From positions 1-8,027 of the forward strand of contig JAEUJK010000184.1 in assembly GCA_016794735.1 (NCBI GenBank): a stretch of 8,027 bases of DNA. The letters are read 5' to 3'. Under the pieces are notes generated by a model. It made no database searches. It had not been told where the DNA came from and saw only the letters and a list, made by a program, of their open reading frames with translations. This document shows, piece by piece, positions 1 through 5,009 of this stretch. The DNA comes from Gemmatimonadota bacterium. Lineage in GTDB: Bacteria > Gemmatimonadota > Gemmatimonadetes > Gemmatimonadales > Gemmatimonadaceae. Every line of letters starts with the position of its first letter. Position 1 is the stretch's first letter. A program made the translations under genes and the position numbers.

Positions 1-1097
1 TAGGTGCAGGTGTCCGTCACGATCGTCACCCCGCTCGCCCGCAGGTCATCGCCGAACCCGGCCTCGTCCACGCGTTTCAGGACATCGCGTCCGGTCGAGA
101 TGTAGAACGAGACCGTCGGTGACACACATCGCCCGGCCAGCAACGCGTGCGCGCGGCGGAACTCCTCGAACGAGAAGTGCGGCGTCCCCACCGAGATGGC
201 ACCGAGGGGTTGCGTGGTCGGCGTCGAGAGTTCGGCGAGCGCTGCCTGCATCTCGCGCGGGCCGATCTCGATCGTGCGCTGCGGCGCGCGCCCACCGCAG
301 GCGGTCGCGAGGTCCGGCGCTTCCGGCGTGACACCAACCATGTGAAACATCGCGACCGCCCCGGCCGATGCCGCGGCGGCGCCAAGCGCCTTGAGGTCGT
401 CCTCCCGCGCCTGTTCGACGCCATCGATCACGGGGATCCGCGTCGCCACGCGTCGCCCGACCATGTGGCCAAGGGCGGCAAAGAAGAGGTCCTCGCCCAC
501 ATCGGCCGGTGTCATCCCGCGCACGCGCACCAGGACGGTGGCGAAGCGCCCCTCGTCCCGATGCAATCCGACATTTGGGACGCGACCGGTGATTGCCGCA
601 GCCAGGTCGATGAAGTCGCCGTACCGTTCGGTGCGCGCGCCGAGCACGCTGTTGCAGAACACGATGGCATTGGACTCGGCCCACGCCACCTGCTCGCCGG
701 GAGCCGGCCGCTCCACCAGCTGGTAGGGCGCGCAGGTCCACGTCTGGCGACATCCTATCGCGCGGTAGTGGGCCATCATCTCGCGCCCGGCGGCCGCCAC
801 GGCGGCATCACCGCGGAAGAGCTCGGGATGCAGCAGGTCGATGATCCCGACATTGAGGGTCGTCGGAACACGCACCTGCCCACCCGCTTCTGCCATGGTG
901 CGGGCAAAGTCCACCGAGGCCTGGCCGTGATACAGGCAGCCGTCGATGTGCGCGCGGGTGATGGGGAGGAGTTCGGTGGCCCCGGTGATCCCCGCCAGCC
1001 CGGTGACGAGGTCCATCGCGAGTTGCTCGGCGCGGGTGCCTTCACCGGCGAGCATCGCCTGCTCGTCGGGGGTCAGCGTCAGGCGGGCCTGGTGCAT
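1..1097 (-). CDS. acnX: Aconitase X (AcnX, DUF521-type) dehydratase, large catalytic domain; 3' end cut by window edge
   Basis: A continuous minus-strand frame gives 365 residues with no stop before the left edge. Family landmarks: the N-terminal LTPDEQAMLAGE segment (residues 8-19), AHIDGCLYHG (49-58), RVPTTLNVG (76-84), FCNSVLGARTERYGDF (147-162), then HMVGVTPEAP, GTPHFSFEEF and a final DTCT (362-365). Cys54, Cys148 and Cys364 lie in conserved motifs and are candidates for the iron-sulfur and active sites; which ones bind iron I infer only. Known AcnX enzymes dehydrate cis-3-hydroxy-L-proline (bacterial types) or phosphomevalonate (archaeal type); this sequence alone does not decide, although a bacterial host favours hydroxyproline. 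The large domain is almost complete. Whether the small swivel (DUF126-like) domain is fused downstream or encoded separately lies outside the window. The ATG at 1097 is preceded by AGAGG six bases upstream. A tRNA-Cys lies 48 bases upstream on the same strand. The family is sure, the substrate is not. Confidence 0.93.
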   Translation of the reverse strand, partial: MHQARLTLTPDEQAMLAGEGTRAEQLAMDLVTGLAGITGATELLPITRAHIDGCLYHGQASVDFARTMAEAGGQVRVPTTLNVGIIDLLHPELFRGDAAVAAAGREMMAHYRAIGCRQTWTCAPYQLVERPAPGEQVAWAESNAIVFCNSVLGARTERYGDFIDLAAAITGRVPNVGLHRDEGRFATVLVRVRGMTPADVGEDLFFAALGHMVGRRVATRIPVIDGVEQAREDDLKALGAAAASAGAVAMFHMVGVTPEAPDLATACGGRAPQRTIEIGPREMQAALAELSTPTTQPLGAISVGTPHFSFEEFRRAHALLAGRCVSPTVSFYISTGRDVLKRVDEAGFGDDLRASGVTIVTDTCT

Positions 1098-1145
1098 CAC
1101 GAGCCTCTCACCGTCCACTCCCCCGAGTTCTCGTACTCCTGCGAG

Positions 1146-1217
1146 AGGCGCCGGCCGGAATCGAACCGGCGAATAGCGGTTTTGCAGACCGCTGCCTTAC
1201 CACTTGGCTACGGCGCC
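1146..1217 (-). tRNA. tRNA-Cys (anticodon GCA)
   Basis: The reverse complement folds into a complete 72-nt cloverleaf. The acceptor arm GGCGCCG pairs perfectly with CGGCGCC, the D stem is GCC/GGC around AAGTGGTAA, the anticodon stem GCGGT/ACCGC encloses the loop CTGCAAA with anticodon GCA, the variable loop is TATTC, and the T arm GCCGG/CCGGC encloses TTCGATT. The discriminator is U73, the known identity base for cysteine tRNAs. The CCA end is not encoded (the bases after the discriminator read CTC), so it must be added by tRNA nucleotidyltransferase. The gene lies just upstream of acnX on the same strand. I see no direct repeat of its 3' end in the window, so no sign of an integrated element. 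Confidence 0.97.
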
Positions 1218-1228
1218 GTGGTCGAGGG

Positions 1229-1257
1229 AAGCTAGGGGGCCGGGTGAGCCCGCTCAA
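1229..1257 (-). promoter_or_regulatory. Candidate sigma-70-type promoter for tRNA-Cys (and possibly acnX)
   Basis: On the minus strand TTGAGC (1257-1252) and TAGCTT (1234-1229) are separated by exactly 17 bases, resembling -35 TTGACA and -10 TATAAT (four and three matches). The -10 ends 11 bases before the tRNA 5' end, giving a leader of about four bases, normal for a tRNA promoter. The -10 match is modest, so this is a prediction from spacing and position. Confidence 0.45.
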
Positions 1258-1286
1258 GGCCGATTCCGGGTTGCATGGCGGCCACG

Positions 1287-1303
1287 AGGTGCGGTTCGCA
1301 CCT
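1287..1303 (+). promoter_or_regulatory. Perfect hairpin just upstream of the threonine/serine dehydratase start
   Basis: AGGTGCG (1287-1293) pairs perfectly with CGCACCT (1297-1303) around the three-base loop GTT; a G-T wobble at 1286/1304 can extend it. It ends seven bases before the ATG at 1311. The only Shine-Dalgarno-like string nearby, GAGGTG (1286-1291), lies in its 5' arm, so the fold would hide it and also occupy the usual ribosome-binding position. The stem itself is visible; a regulatory role is inference. If the alternative ATG at 1275 is used, the stem is simply coding sequence. Confidence 0.5.
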
Positions 1304-1310
1304 TTCCGGC

Positions 1311-2288
1311 ATGACTTCTCCCGACCTGACAACCCTGGATGACCTGCGCGCCGCCCAGGCCCGCATCCGTGGCAAGGTCCACCGCACCACCCAGGGCAGC
1401 TCGGAGTACCTGTCGCGCACCTCGGGCGCCCGGGTCTCCACCAAGCTCGAGCTGTTCCAGAAGACAGGGTCGTTCAAGGTGCGCGGGGTGATCAACACCC
1501 TGGCCCAGCTCACGGCCGTGGAGAAGGCCCGCGGGGTCGTCTCGATGAGCGCGGGCAACCACGCGCAGGCGCTGGCGTGGGGGGCGACCCAACTGGGAGT
1601 TGCCGCGACCATCGTCATGCCGGCCACGGCGATGGCGTCCAAGGTCGAGGCCACGCGCGGGTACGGCGGGACGGTGATCCAGACCGCGGACGACCTCCTC
1701 GCGACCGCGCGCGACATCATGGAACGCGAAGGACGCACGTTGATCCATCCGTTCGACGATCCGCGCGTGATCGCCGGCCAGGGAACGGTGGGGCTGGAGA
1801 TCGTCGAGGACGTGCCGGATGTCGACGTGGTGCTCGTCGGCTGTGGGGGAGGTGGCTTGCTCTCGGGGGTCGCCGCGGCGATCAAGGCGCTGCGCCCGTC
1901 GGCGCGCGTGATCGGGATCGAGCCGGAACAGTCCGCCGTGATGTCCCTCTCGCTCGCGGCGGGGAGCCCGCAACGGCTCCAGGTCAACAAGACCATTGCC
2001 GACGGCCTCGCCCCGCCCTTCACCGGTGCCAACGCCTTTGCCCACGTGCGCGCGCTCGTGGACGAGGTCATCACCGTGAGCGAGTCGCAGATCCTGGACG
2101 GCATGCGCGTGCTGATGGAACGCTGCAAACTCTTTGTGGAACCATCGGCGGGCGCCGCCGTGGTGCCACTCCTCGGTCCACATCGGCTGATCCCGGCCGG
2201 CGCGCGCGTCGTCCCGATCGTGTGCGGTGGCAACGTGGATGTGGCGAAGGTTGCGACGCTGTTTGCGCCCACCGTGCCTGCGCCCTGA
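1311..2288 (+). CDS. PLP-dependent threonine/serine dehydratase (fold type II), no ACT domain
   Basis: A 325-residue protein of the threonine dehydratase/serine racemase family, which in most members converts L-threonine to 2-oxobutanoate (or L-serine to pyruvate) plus ammonia using pyridoxal phosphate. The signature KTGSFKVRG (51-59) contains the PLP lysine Lys56. SAGNHAQ (80-86) is the usual Asn-containing loop, GCGGGGLLSG (177-186) the glycine-rich phosphate-binding loop, and CGGNVD (305-310) the C-terminal motif near the PLP pyridine ring. The length equals the catalytic domain alone; the ACT-like regulatory domains of biosynthetic IlvA are missing, so it resembles catabolic TdcB-type enzymes or serine racemases. 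Isoleucine feedback control through such a domain is therefore not expected. I prefer the ATG at 1311 because the protein then begins as its relatives do; an in-frame ATG at 1275 would add 12 residues. Neither has a good Shine-Dalgarno sequence. The serine hydrolase follows 50 bases downstream. Family certain; substrate (threonine, serine, hydroxyaspartate, racemase) open. Confidence 0.93.
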   Translation: MTSPDLTTLDDLRAAQARIRGKVHRTTQGSSEYLSRTSGARVSTKLELFQKTGSFKVRGVINTLAQLTAVEKARGVVSMSAGNHAQALAWGATQLGVAATIVMPATAMASKVEATRGYGGTVIQTADDLLATARDIMEREGRTLIHPFDDPRVIAGQGTVGLEIVEDVPDVDVVLVGCGGGGLLSGVAAAIKALRPSARVIGIEPEQSAVMSLSLAAGSPQRLQVNKTIADGLAPPFTGANAFAHVRALVDEVITVSESQILDGMRVLMERCKLFVEPSAGAAVVPLLGPHRLIPAGARVVPIVCGGNVDVAKVATLFAPTVPAP

Positions 2289-2338
2289 GTCCCACGGATC
2301 GACCGATCGTGACCGCTCGAAGGCCTCACCCGCTTCCC

Positions 2339-3778
2339 ATGCGTTCCATGCGCCGCACCGCCCTGCTCTTCCTCGCGCTCGCCACACCGCTCCAGGCGCA
2401 ACGTCCCGCCGACGGCGACGTTCGCCGCATCGATTCCGTCTTTGCGGCGCTGGACCGCACCAATTCCCCCGGGTGTGCGCTCGGGATCTACCGCGATGGC
2501 CAGCTTGCCTACACGCGCGGATATGGCATGGCGAACCTCGAACATGGCATCGCCATCTCGCCACGCACCGTGTTCGATATCGGGTCGACGTCCAAGCAGT
2601 TCGCGGCCGCCTCCATCCTGCTGCTCCAGGCCGACGGCAAGCTCAAGGTGGATGACGACGTGCGGACGTACCTGCCGGAACTGCCGCAGTACCAGCGCCC
2701 GATCACGATCCGCCACATGCTCAACCACACGAGCGGGCTGCGGGACTACCTCACGTTGATGTCGCTGCACGGAACCGATTTCGACGGCGTCACGGGCGAT
2801 GACGAGGCCTTCGACCTCATCGTGCGGCAGAAGGCACTCAACTTCGACCCGGGGAGCGAGTTCCTCTACTCGAACTCGGGCTTCTTCCTGCTCTCGCAGA
2901 TCGTGAAGCGCGTCAGCGGCAAGACCCTCGCCCAGTTCGCCCACGAGCGCATCTTCACGCCGCTCGGCATGCGCGACACGCACTTCCACGACGACCATCG
3001 CATGATCGTCCCGCAGCGTGCCACAGGCTACGCCGCCGGACGCAATGGCTTCGTCATCGACATGTCGCTCTTCGAGCAGACCGGCGATGGCGCCGTCCAG
3101 ACGACGATCGAGGACCTGCTCAAGTGGGACAACAACTTCTATGCGCCCACCGTTGGCGGCGAGGCGATGCTCCGCGAGCTGCACACGCAGGGCAAGCTCA
3201 CCAACGGCACCACCATCTCGTACGCCCTGGGCCTCTTCGTCGACCAGCACCGCGGACTGCGACGGGTGCGACACGGCGGCTCGTGGGCGGGCTATCGCGC
3301 GGAGCTGTTGCGATTCCCCGAGACGCGGACCTCGGTGGCCGTGCTGTGCAACCTCGGCTCGCTGAATCCCAGCGCCCTTGCGGACGCCGTGGCGGCCATC
3401 GTGCTGCGCGACCGGATGGCGCCGGTCACGGCGGCGGCCCCAGGGACACCTTCACCCGCGGCGCCGGCGCCGGCCCCGTCGACCGGCACGCCCGTCACCC
3501 TGACCGCGGCGCAACTCGCGGCATATGCCGGCGTGTACCACGCCCCCGAAGTCGACGCTACCTACCACGTGGAAGCATCTGCGGCCGGCGTGACCATGCG
3601 CAACGGACGCACCACGGGGCCGCCGATGGCGGCGACGGCGCCGGACACCTTCGGCGACCCGCGCGGGTTGCAGGTCGTGTTCACGCGTGACGCGGGCGGG
3701 CGCGTGACCGGGATGCTCGTGAACGCGGGCCGCGTGCGCGGGATCGTGGCCACCCGAACGCCTGCTGCAGCGCGGTAG
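2339..3778 (+). CDS. Secreted serine hydrolase, beta-lactamase/class C PBP fold
   Basis: A 479-residue exported protein. Residues 1-20 form a signal peptide: Arg4-6 region, hydrophobic LLFLALATPL, probable cleavage after Ala20. The catalytic domain (about 28-360) has all three family motifs: STSK (83-86) with nucleophile Ser83 and Lys86, YSN (177-179), and HGG (312-314) in place of KTG, as in many esterase and peptidase members. A Pro/Ala/Thr-rich linker (about 361-386) leads to a roughly 90-residue C-terminal domain beginning TLTAAQLAAYAGVYHAPE, of the DUF3471-like kind often attached to these hydrolases. The substrate cannot be read from sequence: D-amino-acid peptides, esters or beta-lactams are all possible, and there is no specific reason to call it a resistance enzyme. 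Two ATGs (2339 and 2348) and an upstream GTG (2309) are in frame; the first ATG gives a normal signal peptide, though SD support is weak (GAAGG, 15 bases upstream). It may be co-transcribed with the dehydratase before it. Confidence 0.92.
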   Translation: MRSMRRTALLFLALATPLQAQRPADGDVRRIDSVFAALDRTNSPGCALGIYRDGQLAYTRGYGMANLEHGIAISPRTVFDIGSTSKQFAAASILLLQADGKLKVDDDVRTYLPELPQYQRPITIRHMLNHTSGLRDYLTLMSLHGTDFDGVTGDDEAFDLIVRQKALNFDPGSEFLYSNSGFFLLSQIVKRVSGKTLAQFAHERIFTPLGMRDTHFHDDHRMIVPQRATGYAAGRNGFVIDMSLFEQTGDGAVQTTIEDLLKWDNNFYAPTVGGEAMLRELHTQGKLTNGTTISYALGLFVDQHRGLRRVRHGGSWAGYRAELLRFPETRTSVAVLCNLGSLNPSALADAVAAIVLRDRMAPVTAAAPGTPSPAAPAPAPSTGTPVTLTAAQLAAYAGVYHAPEVDATYHVEASAAGVTMRNGRTTGPPMAATAPDTFGDPRGLQVVFTRDAGGRVTGMLVNAGRVRGIVATRTPAAAR

Positions 3779-3785
3779 GTCCAGC

Positions 3786-3819
3786 AGGCCGGCGCGGCGC
3801 AGGTGGCGCCGCGCGGCCT
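3786..3819. terminator. Strong GC hairpin in the convergent gap, candidate two-way terminator
   Basis: AGGCC (3786-3790) and GCGCGGCGC (3792-3800) pair with GCGCCGCGC (3806-3814) and GGCCT (3815-3819), giving 14 base pairs with one bulged G (3791) and a five-base AGGTG loop. It lies in the 51-base gap between the stops of two convergent genes, where a shared terminator is expected. There is no T-tract on either side, so it is not a classical intrinsic terminator; it may act with Rho, block read-through, or stabilise mRNA ends. Confidence 0.6.
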
Positions 3820-3829
3820 CGTGCCAACC

Positions 3830-4273
3830 TCAGGCGAGGGTGGCGTCCAGCGTGATCGGTACGGCGGCCAGCGCCTTGGAGATCGGGCAGCCCACCTTGG
3901 CATTTGCCGCGAGCTGCTGGAACTGCTCCGCCCCGATCCCCGGCACCTTGCCGGTGAGCTGCAACCGGATGCCGACCACCTCGAATCCGGCGTCCTTCTT
4001 CTCCAGGCTCACGTGCGCCACCGTCGTGAGCGCCTCGGGGGTGAAGCCCGCACCGGCGAGCTGGAACGACAGCGCCATCGTGAAGCATCCAGCGTGCGCG
4101 GCCCCCAGGAGTTCTTCCGGGTTGGTGCCCGCACGTCCGTCCTCGCTCACGAAGCGCGCCATGAAGTTGTACGGCGTGTCCGCCAGCACACCGCTCGTGG
4201 TGGACAGGTGTCCCGAGCCATCCTTGCCGGTGCCGTGCCAGACGGCCGTCGACCGTCGAACGAATGCTGCCAT
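3830..4273 (-). CDS. osmC: OsmC family peroxiredoxin (organic hydroperoxide reductase)
   Basis: A 147-residue protein, the usual OsmC length. OsmC/Ohr proteins reduce organic hydroperoxides with a pair of cysteines, working as cytosolic homodimers, and are typically induced by osmotic or oxidative stress. Visible motifs: STTSGVL (24-30), PYNFMARF (34-41) with the conserved Arg40, TNPEELLGAAHAGCF (50-64) with peroxidatic Cys63, and KVGCPISKAL (126-135) with resolving Cys129. The spacing and the TNPEELLGAAHA motif match E. coli OsmC closely, so I call OsmC rather than Ohr. The ATG at 4273 is chosen because GGGAG lies seven bases upstream; a longer frame reaches 4306 but adds no family sequence. 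It is the last gene of the minus-strand group, 87 bases after the carbonic anhydrase stop, so it may be read from that transcript or from its own promoter in the gap. No regulator site is recognisable. Confidence 0.95.
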   Translation of the reverse strand: MAAFVRRSTAVWHGTGKDGSGHLSTTSGVLADTPYNFMARFVSEDGRAGTNPEELLGAAHAGCFTMALSFQLAGAGFTPEALTTVAHVSLEKKDAGFEVVGIRLQLTGKVPGIGAEQFQQLAANAKVGCPISKALAAVPITLDATLA

Positions 4274-4318
4274 GATGTTGCTCCCGTGTTGTCGTTGCCG
4301 TGTCATCCACCCTTGCTG

Positions 4319-4346
4319 CCTGCCCTCTGCCGCCTGCCGTCTGCCG
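4319..4346. repeat. Short heptamer tandem repeat, four units
   Basis: Four consecutive seven-base units read CCTGCCC, TCTGCCG, CCTGCCG, TCTGCCG on the plus strand (CGGCAGA-like on the minus strand). They lie in the 87-base gap between the carbonic anhydrase and osmC. I see no other copy in this window. Confidence 0.8.
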
Positions 4347-4360
4347 ACTCATCGACCCGT

Positions 4361-5002
4361 TCAGTCGATCGGCCCGAGGTCGTAAATCTTGCGGATCGAC
4401 TCGAACTCGTCCTCGATCTTCAGCTCCAGGTCGATCAATCGCCCGGTGCGCACATCGAACACCCACCCATGGATCTGGGGAAACCCGGTGCGGTACCAGG
4501 CCCGTTGCACGTGGTCGATCTTGACGATGTTCAGGCACTGCTCCAGCACATTCAACTCCACGAGCCGGTCAAATCGTTCCCGATGCTCGTGGATGGCGTC
4601 CAGTTCACCCCGGTGGATGCGATACACGTCCCGGATCGACTGCAGCCAGCTGTTGAGCTGGCCGAGGTCACTCTGTTGCATGGACGCCTTCACCCCCCCG
4701 CACTCGTAGTGGCCGCAGATCACGATGTGCTTCACGGCCAGCTGCTCGACGGCGTATTGCACCACGGCGTTGATGTTGTTGTCCGTGGCTACCACGAGGT
4801 TCGCCACGTTGCGGTGCACGAAGATCTCCCCGGGCTCGGCGCCCATCAGGTCCTCGGCCGTGACGCGACTGTCCGCACACCCGATGTACAGGATCTCGGG
4901 ACTCTGCCCGCGCGAGAGCTTGTCGAAATACTGCGGGTCGTGGGCGAGCTTGGCCGCCACCCACGATGCGTTGTCCCGGAAGATCTCCTCGAATTGCTTC
5001 AT
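4361..5002 (-). CDS. can: Beta-class carbonic anhydrase
   Basis: A 213-residue zinc enzyme interconverting CO2 and bicarbonate, normally a cytosolic dimer or tetramer. Zinc ligands and catalytic residues are all present: GCADSR (41-46) with Cys42, Asp44 and Arg46, and CGHYECGGV (96-104) with His98 and Cys101. Other family segments are PGEIFVHRNVANLV (57-70), QYAVEQLAV (82-90), LNVLEQ and HGWVFD. The length is close to E. coli Can (220 residues). There is no signal peptide, so it is cytosolic and probably supplies bicarbonate for carboxylation at ambient CO2. At the non-catalytic bicarbonate site known from type II enzymes (Trp39, Arg64, Tyr181 in Haemophilus) it has Tyr39, Arg64 and Phe182. 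The ATG at 5002 has GAGG five bases upstream; the preceding in-frame TTG (5005) lies too close to that SD. The SD overlaps the stop of the propeller gene, so translation is probably coupled. A 6-bp stem (4351-4356 with 4364-4369) holds the stop codon in its loop. Confidence 0.96.
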   Translation of the reverse strand: MKQFEEIFRDNASWVAAKLAHDPQYFDKLSRGQSPEILYIGCADSRVTAEDLMGAEPGEIFVHRNVANLVVATDNNINAVVQYAVEQLAVKHIVICGHYECGGVKASMQQSDLGQLNSWLQSIRDVYRIHRGELDAIHEHRERFDRLVELNVLEQCLNIVKIDHVQRAWYRTGFPQIHGWVFDVRTGRLIDLELKIEDEFESIRKIYDLGPID

Positions 5003-5009
5003 CAATTCC

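Noticed and set aside
1146..1217. tRNA-Cys as an integration (att) site of a mobile element
   Set aside because: No repeat of the tRNA 3' end, integrase or phage gene was seen in the window.
147..1235. A 362-codon plus-strand frame antisense to acnX
   Set aside because: It runs through the tRNA-Cys gene (translated as an arginine- and leucine-rich tail typical of misread tRNA) and lies opposite a frame full of AcnX motifs. It is a GC-wobble shadow.
1577..2338. Upstream extension of the serine hydrolase frame into the dehydratase gene
   Set aside because: The frame is open without a stop, but this part overlaps the PLP enzyme and reads as Arg/Gly-rich shadow; a normal signal peptide begins at 2339.
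1232..3274. A 680-codon minus-strand frame antisense to the dehydratase and serine hydrolase
   Set aside because: It is long, but composition is the cause: it spans two genes with clear catalytic motifs and the gap between them, and its own translation shows no recognisable domain.
2339..3778. Serine hydrolase as a beta-lactam resistance gene
   Set aside because: The SxxK/YxN/HGG motif set is shared by many esterases and peptidases, and the C-terminal DUF3471-like domain points away from a dedicated beta-lactamase.
3681..4538. A 285-codon minus-strand frame overlapping osmC and carbonic anhydrase
   Set aside because: It is offset from both real frames, joins parts of two genes and shows no motifs.
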